Shown: positions 48,790 to 61,320, numbered from the stretch's first letter. The stretch: DNA of 64,000 nucleotides from Todiramphus chloris collaris (GCA_025345505.1 JANVCC010000261.1:1755486-1819485); one strand, 5' to 3'. Numbers and translations are program-made. Notes: generated from the letters alone by a model not told the origin.

Positions 48790-49739
48790 AATCACATCCT
48801 TCTCCATGTTCAGACAGTGGGTGGGCACTACGTGCCTTTGCTGGGGGTTCACTGTTTCCTACCTACATACTCCACCTCTAACTTCTCCCACGTGGAAGTA
48901 TTGACTACTTTCACCCTTCTGGCTGAAGCATTGCCTTTCTTCTTGCAAGGGCAAGGACACTGACATTGATTGTGATCAAGCTTTAATTAATTAATTTAAT
49001 TTAACAAGAGGACAATATAATGGAAAAATTATTTGCACGTTTGTCTGCTCTCAGCTCCACGATTGACCAGAGTCACAGAACATGTAATATGTGTTTTCAC
49101 CCTTCTGGGTGAAACGTGAGTTTGGGGTTTTTATGAGGTTTGCCCTGTAGGACACGGTAGACAAAGAAACAGAGATTAAACAAAAATGGGGTTAAGGAAG
49201 AATCCTAAGTGCATCAGTCTCCTAGAAACTTTGCTGTCACTGCTTTTCAGAGGTGACCTGACATAAGCCTCCTATGGGGGTCAGATGCTACCAGAAGACA
49301 GGAATTGCATCTAGTTGATCCTCGTGCCTGCTTTGTGAGCAGAAGGTGTGGGACAGGGAAAATCTGTTCTTCCTGGAAAGCAAAAAACCAAGAACTCATA
49401 GTTTCCAAGGGGCCACATGTTGGTATCGGGAAGACGAGGGAGAATGCTTTCTAGGTATTATCTCTGAGGGTTCAGGAAGGAGAAGGGTAGGACAAGTAAA
49501 GAAGAGAAAAATGTGCCAGAGATCAGTGCATCAACATTACATGGGCTGAAATAAACTGGACAAAAGTATGCTATGTAATTTGAAAACAAAATTGGAATTT
49601 TCAAAAGCAAACTCTGGCCTCAACTTACTTTTATCACTTAAAACCCCATCAAGGCCAGGACAGCTTAAGACAAACAGGAAATGGGGCCTGATTTGGTTAG
49701 TCTTGTCTGATTTTTCAAAAGAATAAGAAGAGGGAAACG

Positions 49740-50249
49740 TGGCTAAACTGGTGTGGATAACGCACCGATGTTTTGGCTGTGCCTGCCCAGCACCAAGGCT
49801 TTCTCTCTTTCCTACTCCACTCCTCCTCTCTCCTCCCCCTGTGAGCAGGCTGGGGCTGAGCAAGAAAGCTGGAAGGGGACACAGCCAGGACAGCTGACCC
49901 CAACTGGACAAAGGGATATTCCACACCACATAACGTGATGCTCAGAAACACAAACTGTGGTAGAGGAAGAGGGAAGCTAGGGATTTTGGCTTCCAAGGTG
50001 GCCGGTGCTCAGAGACTGGCTGGGTCTCGATCTGCTTCTGGAAGCTGGTGAGTGGTTGCCTTTGCATCACTAATACCTATTTTCCTTCTCTTTCTTTCAC
50101 TTAGTAAGCTGTCCTTACCTCAACTCTCAGGAGTTTTCTTCCTTTTGTTCTTCTTGTTCTCTTCCCTGTCCTCCTGGAGGAGGGAGGAGGAGTGAGCAAT
50201 CAGTTGTGTGGGTGCTTGGCTGCTGGCCAGGGTCAACCCTCTCACGACA
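49740..50249 (+). mobile_element. Solo-LTR-like relic of an avian endogenous retrovirus
   Basis: Recognised from the ordered LTR landmarks GGGGACACAGCCAGGACAGC, CTGACCCCAACTGGACAAAG, GGATATTCCACACCACATAA, CGTGATGCTCAG, AGAGACTGGCTGGGTCTCG and TTTGCATCAC. The 3' half ends GGAGGAGTGAGCAATCAG, GTGCTTGGCTGCTGGCCAGG and CTCACGACA. I remember this pattern from a widespread bird ERV LTR family. The sequence is decayed, the usual TATA region is not intact, and no retroviral coding sequence flanks it. The class assignment (ERVL-type) and the left boundary are uncertain. Confidence 0.7.
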
Positions 50250-53200
50250 CTAGGATTTTACCCCAGCCTTGTAAAACTTTTACCAAAGCGGAAGGAATTT
50301 GTTACGAATATTTTTCTGTCATGCATAGAAACACTTAAAATACCTATTTAAAGTACTATTTTGTTAACAGAAAGGAAAAATGAATAAAGAGATGATTTAA
50401 TGGCCAGCTTGAGCTACAATTTAATATTGTATTATATCTACTTGTAATATATTTACTTATTAATTCTGTCATATGCCTTCAACCAAAGTTGTCTTCAACT
50501 ACATCGCCAAATTCAAAATAAGCAAACACCACAGAAAAGCTACAATTCCTAACCAACCTTCTACCTCTGATAGTAACACTAATCAACATAGCCAACTTAC
50601 TGTGCCGACCACCTAGAAAAATTTTGCCATGCCCCATCTGAAACAATTTTTTTTCAACAGCGATTAAAAACCTTGGATATCAGAAGGCAGAGGTAAATTT
50701 TCACTCCAGTTGCTACTTGCTGTAAAGACTCAGGCATAGACCAGAGAAAATTAATGTCCTTCCTTATCTGAAAATGTAATTCTCAGGGTGAGTGTATTTT
50801 TTGGACCAGATAGAGTGTCTTTACCTTTTCATAATCTTTGTGAAATTAAGTTTGTACATACTATACCTTTTGCTCAATTATGTCTTTAATCTACAGTGAT
50901 TCTATTAATATTATTTTCTGCTTCTAAAATCCTGTTAAGGTAATGATTTCTGGAACCAGACCGGAGTGCTGCCCCAATCCAGGATGCTGTGGTTGTCCTG
51001 GTAGACCAAAGAAGCATCATTTGCAAACCAAGTCCCAGACAGTGGATTGGAAAAGCTAAAAAACCTCTGGAAAGGGAAATTAATTTTCTCTATTACTGCA
51101 AAATAGTTATGACCTGTGATTTTTTGTTTTAAACAAGCTGTAGTGGCAAGGGACCCACCATCCATTTTTCAATTCAGGAAAAACTGCGTGGACAAAATGT
51201 AAAGTGCAAAGGATGGATCCTTGCTACAAAGCCACACTGCCAGTCAGGTGAATACTTAGAACTAGCTTCACACTGGGACCCAGCTGTGGTTGGGACCACA
51301 GCTCCTGGTTGGCAGGTATCTGGATGGGGATGATGCCTTAAGCATTGCTTACAGAAGCAAAAGTGTTTCTGTTACCAAGGTATGAAGAAGGCAAATCTAA
51401 GGCTGTTGAGGGTGAATAAATAAATGTAAAGCTGGGAGAGCTGCCCTTGTGCCAGAGCTCATGCCACAGGGTGAGGCACTCCAGGGTGCTTCAGCTTACA
51501 CTCAGCTCTACAGCTCTTGTAATGTTGAGTCTCTAAAGTGGCTCTTCACTTTTGTTCCTTTATCCAGATCCAATTAAACTGTGGTCAAGGGGTCTGTGGT
51601 TCTAGCCAGCTCTAGCCACTAGAAAAGACAGCAGATGGTAGTATGGCTTGGAGCTTTTCTCAGGAAAGCCAGTGTAGTTATCACTTAAACTGCAAACCCA
51701 AAGTACTTGCTCCCTACTCCAATGAACATGTTGAGGACAAGAACTGTCATATTCCTTCTCATAATTGCCATCATGATTATCTCATCTACTGTCTTCCATT
51801 CCCCTCTCTGCTTTTGCTTTCCCCAAAATACAGCTCCTCATTGTCCACTGGCCCATGTCTTCTTGATGCTTTTTGTAATCTCTCTGCTCTCTTTCACTCA
51901 CAGCAAGAACTTTATTAATAAAGTACCTGAATTCAGAACAAAACTATCCTCTTTTTCATTCTTCCTCAAATCTCATCTCCATGATAGGTAAGGCAGAAGA
52001 CAACCAGTGAAACTGTTTAGTATATTCAGTGGTAGCAAACAGATTGTTTGTCTGCCCTTTCCATTTTTTTTATGTTTCCACTTTGTCCTCCATTGATTTT
52101 TAACTCACTATGGGTTAGTGCTTTCTGTATATGTAGGGGTGGCATACAGTGCAATTTGGTGAGCTTGACAAGTAAATAGCCTAATGCAAAATACTAATTA
52201 AAGAGAAATAAAGAAGTTCTTACAATAATTTCTATCTATTTCTTCATGTACCTTGAGAGAACCCTGCTTGCTTGAATGTTCTTCATCCTTCTGGTACCTT
52301 CCTATAAAGACTGTTACGGTACATTCTTTGATTTCAATTTCTTGTCTTTATGTTCTCTAAGTCACACTTTGAATTTCAGCTTCAAAAGACAAGACATCAT
52401 GAAAGAGACACTGTTGAAATTGTAGCTGTAGTAGCCCAGTTGTGAGAAGAAAACAGGATGCTTTAATGTATTAACTTATTTGACACAAATGCTCTGTTCC
52501 ATTCTGAATTCACACAGTTTGAATCAAACCAGGAAACTAGAATTTCGATTTAACAGCATAAACTACTCCAAATCTCCTGAAAAAATCTGAACAATAGTGA
52601 TCTTTTAGCTGAACAGTGCTTGAGTCTGGAAAGCAATCAGTATTTGAGTTTGAGTTTGTTATGCAACCAGGAGCAAGAGCAGGCGACTTGAATGTTAAAG
52701 TGAACAATTTGCATTGTACTGTAACCACTTTGTTGCTGAATAGAATAGTGCTCCTGCATACCACTGCTCTCTTCATCACTGGGAGCTTGATTTCTCATTG
52801 CTTTCCATCTCTTGAAGTGGTTTATGGCTGTGTAAAGTGGGTATTTAAAAAATACCATTTTGGTTTAATCATGTTTCATACCTACTTCGTGCAGGACACG
52901 GAGAACAGACTTTATCTGTCACTCCAGCTGTCCATTACCATAAACATCATGATCTCTTAACTTACTAAATCTGTCGTATTTGGAAGCATAAAACCCTCTT
53001 ATGTTTCCCATATCCATTTCAGGAACCAGTGCCTTGACGCAGTAAACGGGTAGCTTTTACAGAGCTGACTTGCTTGGCCCTTGCACCCCCACCTCCTTTC
53101 CCCCAAATTAATATCATAAAGGGAACATGAAGAAGTTTAACTAGGCCAGATGGCACCTCTGGGGCTGAGGGGATACCTGGCCAGAGTACTCTTAAACCAC

Positions 53201-54030
53201 TTACTCTCAGCTTGTTATATGGATGCTGGAGGTTCCTATATTCCAAAATGTGTAAACATGGCAAGCACCGGCTGGTTCCTCAGTAGTTATTAGGGAAGAC
53301 AGAAAATAGAGAAGATCCTGAATCTCAGTCCACCAAATCATTAACTCAACAAATTCATTTTCATTTTTGCAGTATCCAGACCGTTAGATGACAGGGCAAG
53401 ATTAAAAGAAAAAAAAAAAAAGACAACTTTAATCAGAGGTTTGTGAAGTGTGTTAATTATCTACAGGGGACAAGATGCTACAATGAAAGTCTGTGGTTTA
53501 AATTCCCTTTCCTGAGACTCTGGAGCTTGCATTTGTTCCGAGTGAGCAGCACGTCGTGCAGCAGGGACTCTGGGGTAAACCTGGAGTGGATGTGTTTTGT
53601 GATCAGTGGACTGTGTAATGAAATACTGATGCAATATATTTCCCCTTTTTTTGCAGGGGAATCCCTCTGGGACTGGATGTAGCTACATTTGATATTATAA
53701 AGAATTTAAAACTGGCAATAAACCGTGTGCATATCTTTCCCCTAAAAAACAGGTAGGAGTTTTGATACACTGGCTATTTATTATGTGTGGAGTTGGTTTT
53801 TTTTCCAAGCAATATAACAAATCTGCTTTGCTATGCTTTCTTTTAACAGTTTGGAACTGTATTATATGCACACCATGTACAAGCAGCCCCAGCAAGCAAG
53901 CTAAAGAAGCCAGCAGGGATGAGTAAAATAACCCAAGCACTGCAAGCCTACATGACTACTCCTTTGCTCCAGCTCAGTCTTCTCTGTACCCAGGTGCTTT
54001 CAGCTTTTTCTTTGTCCATCTGTACTACGT
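50250..54030. other. Intron, no gene recognised
   Basis: About 3.8 kb of AT-rich sequence with no exon, RNA gene or clear transposon. Frames are short and without motifs. Confidence 0.5.
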
Positions 54031-54087
54031 GTTTCTGGCAGTATATTTACTCAATGTAGGTTTCTGGTAGTGTATTTACTACCAGAG
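54031..54087 (+). repeat. 29-bp tandem duplication
   Basis: GTTTCTGGCAGTATATTTAC at 54031 is repeated at 54060 as GTTTCTGGTAGTGTATTTAC, with similar ends. Confidence 0.85.
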
Positions 54088-54363
54088 ATGTGAAGGACAA
54101 AGTTTGGCCTGGATTCCCACTTGTTTTTTTCAGCTTCATAAACTCTAGATGATATACTCAGCGGCACCTATTCAGCCCCCAGCTGTTCCGACAAAAGCCA
54201 CCAAAGTGCTTCCAAGTCTCTCCTGCAAGAACAAGCCGAACATTCCTCAGCATCTCGTTCAAGTATGTGCTTAAAACAACAAAGTCTACATTTTAAACTG
54301 CTAGAACTGTCCCCTCCTCTCTCTCCTTTATGTTCTTCAGAGCAAACAGCTCCAGCTGTGTAA

Positions 54364-54490
54364 CTCCAGAGCTGGATGGGGCTCTCAGCAACCTGCTCTA
54401 CTTCCAGATGCCCCTGCTCACTGCAAGGGAGTTGGACCAAACGACCTTTAAAGGTCCCTTCCTACCCAAAGCATTCTATGATTCTATGAA
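54364..54490 (+). mobile_element. CR1 LINE 3' terminus, copy A of a flank-sharing pair
   Basis: GAGCTGGATGGGGCTCTCAG to CATTCTATGATTCTATGA. Its last ~60 bp closely match the CR1 at 55.2 kb, and the ~65 bp that follow it (54491-54555) are also shared with that locus. Confidence 0.92.
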
Positions 54491-54555
54491 AACTCCCCAA
54501 AATAGAGCTGACCTGTCATACAGACCTTGTTCTAGCCGCTGTAAAAATTTCCTCC
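54491..54555 (+). repeat. Non-CR1 flank duplicated at 55499-55563 (copy A)
   Basis: AAAATAGAGCTGACCTGTCA and AGACCTTGTTCTAGC follow both CR1 ends at an offset of about 1007 bp, with a few substitutions. The similarity stops near CTCC at 54555 and at 55563. Confidence 0.85.
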
Positions 54556-54559
54556 ACCT

Positions 54560-54930
54560 CGCCGAGGACTTGGGCCACCACCCCGCAAGGAGGAGGGTCA
54601 GTCAAAGCCCAGTCACCTCTAAGGGGGGAACTCCTTCTAAACGCATCTGCAGGACACTCCCAGCAGCGTACGGGGGAGCTGGGGCTGTAGAAGCAAAGTG
54701 GGGCCAGCCCTGGCCGAGGCTGACCTGGTGCGGGCGGCAGAGCCGGTGGCTCCCAGCCCGAGCATCCTTCGCGGACACTGTGAGGGTGGCAGAGCCGGTG
54801 TCTCCCAGCCCGAGCATCCCTCACTAGATGGCACTGCGGGGCCGCTGCGGGGGAATGGCCGCCGAGCAGCCGGCACCGGGACGGTTCCCTGCCCGCTGCA
54901 CCCGCAGCTGTGCCTGAATGAAGGCTAAGC
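54560..54930. promoter_or_regulatory. CpG-rich pocket with 52-bp duplication
   Basis: GC-rich stretch of about 370 bp with many CpGs (CTCGCCGAGGAC, GCGTACGGGGG, GGCCGCTGCGGGGG, GGCCGCCGAGCAGCCGG). It includes a direct duplication of about 52 bp (54732-54783 and 54784-54826) built on GGCAGAGCCGGTGGCTCCCA. It stands out from the AT-rich surroundings. It may be a small CpG island or a GC-rich minisatellite; no TATA box, exon or conserved frame is evident. Overlapping frames on both strands are composition artefacts. Confidence 0.4.
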
Positions 54931-55231
54931 GAGCTATGAAGGATTTTCCATACATCTTGACAGCGAAAGAAAAATGGGTTCTGCCAGCTGAATAGTCCCG
55001 TTCCCTCTCTCTACAGCGAATACAGCACCGCGAAGGTTGGTTTGGTCGTGTTCTTTTTTTCCTGAGCTGTCTCATCTAGCAGGCGTGGGGGGAGCGATGG
55101 TGTCTCCCACCTAAGAGACTCCGTGGCCAGTCACGCTTCACGCTTTGTTCTGAATTGTACAGCAAAGTGCTTTAGGACATCCTTGTGCTCACAAATTCTT
55201 TGCACCCTTCAAAAAAAGCCGGGGACAATCT

Positions 55232-55498
55232 TAGCGGAGGGACGGGGTGATGGTTTTAAATTGAAAAAGGGCAGACTTAGATAAGGAAGAAATTTTTTAA
55301 GTGAGAGTGGTAAGACCCTAGCCCAGGTTGCCCAGAGAGGTGCCAGACGCCCCATTCCTGGAAACATTCAAGGTCAGGTTGTCTGGGGCTCTCAGCAACC
55401 TGCTCTAGTTGATGATGATCCTGCTCAGTGCAGGGGGGTTGGACCAAATGACCTTTAAAGGTCCTTTCCAACCCACAGCATTCTATGATTCTGTGAAT
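55232..55498 (+). mobile_element. CR1 LINE 3' end, copy B of a flank-sharing pair
   Basis: GGAGGGACGGGGTGATGGTT to CATTCTATGATTCTGTGA, with CCCAGGTTGCCCAGAGAGGT and TTAAAGGTCCTTTCCAACCC. It extends further 5' than copy A, so A could derive from B but not the reverse for the extra part. Confidence 0.92.
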
Positions 55499-55563
55499 AT
55501 CCCCTAAAATAGAGCTGACCTGTCACAGAGACCTTGTTCTAGCTGCTGTAAAAAATCCCCTCC
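55499..55563 (+). repeat. Non-CR1 flank duplicated at 54491-54555 (copy B)
   Basis: Matches copy A at AAAATAGAGCTGACCTGTCA and AGACCTTGTTCTAGC, then diverges after CCCCTCC. Confidence 0.85.
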
Positions 55564-57700
55564 CAGCCTGAACAGGCACATGCAGCAGCTGACAAACAAC
55601 AGCATCCCTGATGTAATGAGGAGAGGCTGGAATTTCTTGACTAAGCCAGATGGACACAAACTGCTCATTACAGATCATGTCAGAGAAGCTGCATGAAAGA
55701 CAGGCTGGAAATAGATGAAATTCTGTTTTAATTGGAGAGGAATCACCTTTGGCTAAAATGGGGCATGGGGATGCTAAGTAAACAACTGTGCTAGAGGCAA
55801 TACTAGCCTTTTTACATTCCAGTTCTCTAAAGTGAAGAAATAAATACACTGTATTAGTGAGGCTTTGAGTCTCAATATCTGAAAGTAGCATTAATCCCTC
55901 GGATGAATTATAAATTAATACACTGTTCAGGCATTAGAAAAATATATGGATTTAATTGCAAATGTGACCTGGGATCCTTGGCCTGGAAGCAGTGCTCACC
56001 TTAATGAAACTCCTGGAAAAGGCTTTGTTTTGATAACTAAGCAGCACTCTCTGTATGATGAGTAAACAGTTCAATAGCAGAGGTGGATCATATTCTGCCT
56101 GACTAAGATTTCACTTCTGTTGACCTATTTGGCAAAGACTATGAAAAGATGGTTTTAAATCCATACTGCACAGGAAATTTAATTGCCATTATGGTAATTT
56201 TTGAGGATGTTCCACCTAATTATGGGTCTTCTTTTGAAGGAATATAATGCATCGCTCACAAGAAAACTTCTAATATTAGGATGATGACTTGGTATTTACA
56301 CACCCCCATGTAGATACACGTGTCTTTGTGAGCCCGTGTCGGTGGTACGTGCCTGATTTACATCTGACTCTTTAAGGAGTTTACTCATGGTAAAGAGAGA
56401 TTCTGAGCTAAGGTAGGAAGGTCAAATGATCTTTGGAAGGCCTGTGGTCATTTCTCACAAGTGAGATGACAGGGAAGGAGTGGTCACAGTTGCGAGAGGG
56501 AAGCAGCCTGGTGTTTCCTCACCCCAAGACAGATTTTAGCAGATCTGAGAAAGGTCTCGCCGTTTCCTGAACTCTGCTTGTTTATCAGAGCTGTCACAAC
56601 TCTTCAGATGAGTTTTAAAATAAGCTCTCATTATGTAGTCACATAAAAAAAAAAAACGGGCCAAAGCAAGCAATCCTGGGCAACCTTCACAAATGCCTTC
56701 CTCCCTACAGCTTCTGTACAACTGTCACGCTAATCAATACCTGAGTAATTGAAATCCTCCAAGATCACAGTTGTGACCTTCTGACTGCCCTCTTTCCTCA
56801 TCTCCTTTCTCTAACTCCTGGAGAGAAGGCTAGCAACGCCTGAAGTCAGATGACTGACTTTGCTGTCCTAACTAGTTCACTAACCAGTCTGCCTCTGCTG
56901 TGTCATCCCCTCCTTATAAGCCCCTTTCCTTTTCTGCTTCTGAAATCTAGGTATCACTTTACACATTAAAAAGGAAATACCAAAACTACTGGTGTCTGTA
57001 CATGCAAGATGAAACTGCATTTTTTTAATCAGAAATTGAGCAGACTTTTTAGGCTCGATAGCTAGTTTTATAATTTTGAGGAAACAAAAAAAAGTAATAA
57101 AATCATGTTGCCACCCATCCAGTCTCATTTCTTATCTGGTTTTGCTTCTCCTGGCAGTGAAATCCTGGCCCCAGTGTGAGCAGTGGTAAGCTTCAGATAA
57201 ACTAACTCCAAGATTTTTCCCTAGAAATTATTTTTTTTATACTATTCCCAATGTATTTAGAGACAATTAGATTATTTTGAAAGCCTGATACTAATAGTAA
57301 CAGTAATTAATTTTCAATGTAATAAAATAGAAAGTTTTGAACTATGTAGTTCATTAACAAATCACTGCAAAACTATTATAAGAGTTTTACCAAGTCTGGT
57401 TTTTTCAAATGTTCAAGACTTTGTAATTTACAGGAAGAAAATATCCTCAGTCCCAAGAACCTGAGACTGAAAACATCAGGTTTGTAATGGGAGCCAGATC
57501 CATGACTCCACCTTGTTCCTCACTGAAATCAGCGGGGCTGTAAGGGGTAGGGGTCTACACAAATCCCATTTCCAGACTCAGCAGACACTCATGATGAAAC
57601 AGGAAAAACTGGTATTGGACAATAGCAGCTTGGATGGGCTGAAGGGAGAAAGCAGTAAGAAACATTCTGGCATATATTTAAAAGTTCTGTGTTGTCTGGG
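55564..57700. other. Intron, no gene recognised
   Basis: Non-coding sequence, mostly AT-rich, with no exon or transposon recognised. Confidence 0.5.
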
Positions 57701-57800
57701 GGTTTTTTTTGTGTGTTTTTTTTGGTGGTTTTTTTGTGTGTTTGGGGTTGGGGTTTTTTTTGGTGTGGGTTTTTTCCCTTTTTTTTTTTTTTTTTTTTTT
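57701..57800 (+). repeat. T/G-rich low-complexity run into an assembly gap
   Basis: T-runs separated by GTGTG and GGGG steps, ending in at least 23 T immediately before the unknown bases. The gap is probably a sequencing failure in this homopolymer-rich tract. Confidence 0.9.
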
Positions 57801-57900
57801 NNNNNNNNNNNNNNNNNNNNNNNNNNNNNNNNNNNNNNNNNNNNNNNNNNNNNNNNNNNNNNNNNNNNNNNNNNNNNNNNNNNNNNNNNNNNNNNNNNNN
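57801..57900. other. Assembly gap (100 N)
   Basis: Exactly 100 N, the usual placeholder for a gap of unknown size. True spacing across it is not known, and open frames reading through it are meaningless. Confidence 0.99.
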
Positions 57901-60900
57901 TTAATCCAGAAATTTAGCAATTGCTTTTTGTTAAACTTGTGTGCCTTTTAGAATGCATTTCAGAGCATATAAGGTGGGAATGATGGTCATGCATTAGGAA
58001 AGAAATGAAAATAAAGCATGTTACCACTAGGAAAAAAAAAAGATGCTGCAGTACATCTAGTAGTAGAGGATCATGTAGGACTGTGACAGGCTGGGTATAT
58101 GCAACATTTTGATGGATATCCATTCTGGAACAGGACAGCTCTAGAGGTCTCATAGCACAGGACTGATTCCTATTCAACAACCTCCTCTTTCAGATAAGAA
58201 ACATTTTGGGTAGATTTTTTGAAGACTTAATTAGCTTTGTACCAATTCTATCTTAGAATTTTGGAGTTTGGACTCGATGGGTTGGTTTTTTTGAGGCTAT
58301 TCGTGACTCTTAACTGTTGAACATTTTCTACTCAGATTGAGGAATTAAGCAGATTGATGGTCATCGGAACTTCTTTTTCCAACACCAGCCTTAAGTGCTC
58401 TTTTTTCCCTCCTCCTTTGTCCTTAATTTATTCTTGGCACTTGAAAAATCAGATCTTTTGATTAATCAGCTTGAAGCTGCTGAAGTAAGGAAAGTTAGGC
58501 CTCTCCTTTCAGAATTACTTAATGATAGGTTTTTCCATTATTTGTGTCACTTGCATAATCTCTCACTGTAACAACAATATCTATCCAAAACATAAAAGGT
58601 TCAGCAGGCAAAACTAGCTCGACATAATCCAGGCTTCCTGGCACCACGTACCTTCAATTTACTGATTAGTTCTATTCAATATACTTCAGAAACAACTTCA
58701 CAGCTCAGGCCTTCTTGGCTCTATTAGCCTGCTTTTCATTTGATTTGAAATCACTCTAAAGGTAAGAAATCAAGCTAGCTGCTAGATACTATCTGTTAAT
58801 TGCTCCTGCAGATAACGAGCACCCTAAGGGGCAAAAGAAGGTTACAAGGCCTATAGAGACACATCAGAAATGCATAATTTACGCTTTTCCCAGCAGTTAA
58901 CATTGCCATGTTTCTGTGCTCACAGTCGATCTTACACTGTTCAGCCTCCAGCTTTCCAGGCATTTCATGGTTCACCATTAAACAAACCAGTGAAACCTCC
59001 AAAAATCTCCTTAGGGCTTTTTCCTCCTAAATCCTGTTCTGTCATATGCCTCAATTATTTGATGGTGAAGGAATTTCTATCTCTCTGCTCTTTGTTCCTC
59101 TCCCTACTTCCCCACTTGCCATCCAAAATAAGCGCCAAGCGGTAAAAAGCGTTTAAAATAATTAACTTGGCATCTCGCACAGCTTGATTGCAAAGCAGGA
59201 ATTATTAGTACAAATAAGCAATGCCTGTAGGACCTTTGATGTAATTGGTGCTTTGTTTATGCTGACACAGTAGAATGTTTACATTTTGTTATTCAATGGT
59301 TATTAAGATCTCCGAGACAGTGAAGATGCGTCATCAGTATACAAGAGGCATTTCCAATTACTCAAACAAGAACGGTAAAATGCAGTGCAAGACCTGCACA
59401 CGTCACGTCTGCCTGCAAGAACCAGGGCCCCAGGGGTCAGATACCTCATCGTTCATTCCGAGAGAACCAGTTTCTTTAAGAGTGCCCCTTCGATGAAGCC
59501 TTTGCAACAAGGCACTTGCAGCCGAGTGATCTTTGCTTGATTGACTCTTCACCTTTGCCCCAGCAGTTCTCTGAAGCAGCTGATGGAGGCTGGTGGTGCC
59601 CGCGTTAGTCTACTCAAACAGTCCCTCTGATGAACTCGCATCTATTTTCTGATCCACTGAATTCAGATTGTGGCTGCCAGTATGAATTAGGTAAGCCCGG
59701 TGTACGAGGATACTCCCCAGGTATCGCGTCGGAGCGTTGGCTGTACAAGGCTGATCTTGTGGCAGGTGGAACAAGCTGTTTCTTCCTTGGAGAACAGCAC
59801 TCTGTCATTTTTGTAGGCAGCCTAGATATTATAACTCACTGTACGCCCTGTAGTGTAATTAAGTCACAAACATTGCAGCGTCTCTCATCGCTCCGCAGTT
59901 GACACACAACTGCCCTAAGTTCAACCATGAGTTGTTGAAGTGCAGCATTCTATTTTCCTTCTAAACTAACTTTTAGCTTAGTCCTGGGTGATGATGCAGG
60001 AACACTATTAGCGATGGGGGAATTGCAACCTTCTCAGATTCTACAGCAATGCAAACTCCTGGCACGTGCATGGAGACACGCGACAGCTCTCTCCACAAGT
60101 TTTTTTCAAGCTGCTGTCTTGCAGTGAAAGGTGTAGAAAAAGCAAATGTGTGTCCATCTCTCTTGATTTTAGCCATCTTAATGTCAGACACTGGAATTAA
60201 TTACCTGGGGTCTGTATCTAGTCCATGAAGAGCAAATCTATAGGAGAAGTTGTCTCACCTATATCAGATGTCCCTCAAGAAAGAAAGAACATCCTTCGGG
60301 TGCCTCTCTCTCTTAATTGGCTGTAAAAGTAGCTTAAACAGGACATCTAACTTTTAAACAGACCTAGAGCTCATGAGATTAATTCCACCCTTAACATGCA
60401 GTTTCCTCACTTCATAATTCAGCAGGGTATTTAAATACATGCCCAGCTTTCCACAGCTGAATAACTCTAATCACATGGACTGGCTTAAGTATCTTGTTAT
60501 ACCAGGACTTGATGGTTTCTTGAACTGAACGCTTAACACTCTGCGTGGCTGCCTCCGTTAGACTCCAGGCTGCTTGTTTATGACACTAATTCTCTTTAGC
60601 TTTCTTGAGCAGTAGCATTGGCATTTTAGAGGGCAAATGGAAAAAAAAAACCCAAAAACTGTTCTAATTTCTTGGTATTTCTGAAAGAAGTACATGGCAC
60701 CACTTACTGCCACGCGCTGTGCTGCACGCCTGACTAAGAGTTTGAATTATTTCTGCTTTCCTTTGCCTAAACCTTTTAAATTTATTTATTCTCTGCTGTT
60801 ATTTACTGAGACTGTTTTATCTAACTCTGTTAAGTGTTCTGGGACACAGATGGTATGAAATGCTCCACACATAATAAAGACTCATTGTTCAGGCAACTCC

Positions 60901-61320
60901 CATGGCAGTTGATGGCACAGATTACAGTACTGGGCCATAAATTGTATCAGGATTGTGTAAGTAGGATAGTGGTGACACATGACGTTCCCAATTAAAAAAC
61001 AAAAACAGAAACAAAACTGAAAACCTTCTCAGTTTTTTTTGAGCAGCTTCCAATGATTTCTTCACATGAGAATCTAGGGAGCATATATAGATGGCTGGCA
61101 TCTCTCCATTTGGTGTAAACTTTTCCTCTACAACTGCCTGAAGAATATCTAGTTGAAGACAGTTTTTTCTCTCTCATTGACCTAACTATACATGTTCTTG
61201 CATAAAACTCCCACTAATGACAAGAAGAATTGGATATTCAGAGCAGTATGTGTAAGAAGGTAGAGGTATCTGTAAGAAGGATCAAAAGCCCACTGAAACC
61301 AATGGAAAACCACGCCAAGA
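57901..61320. other. Intron, no gene recognised
   Basis: No exon or transposon recognised. Some CpGs occur around 59600-59760 (CCCGCG, TATCGCGTCGG), but too few for an island call. Confidence 0.5.

Larger units (their letters stand above)
47723..49739. other. Intron with short simple repeats
   Basis: No exon supported. It contains a palindromic AATTAATATT duplicate (47905-47931), a 24-G run and an 18-bp tandem duplication, the last two listed separately. Confidence 0.5.

Noticed and set aside
50470-50660. A/C-rich stretch resembling mitochondrial DNA (possible nuclear mitochondrial insertion)
   Set aside because: The style is suggestive, but I could not match it to any mitochondrial gene and no long frame exists in the mitochondrial code. 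A search against a bird mitogenome would decide.
54516-54928. Several overlapping frames on both strands in the CpG-rich pocket
   Set aside because: GC-rich DNA is poor in stop codons, so multiple frames stay open. The 52-bp duplication shows the sequence is not under coding constraint.
57513-57951. Frames reading through the N gap
   Set aside because: They consist of unknown residues and simple-sequence Phe/Gly/Val runs.
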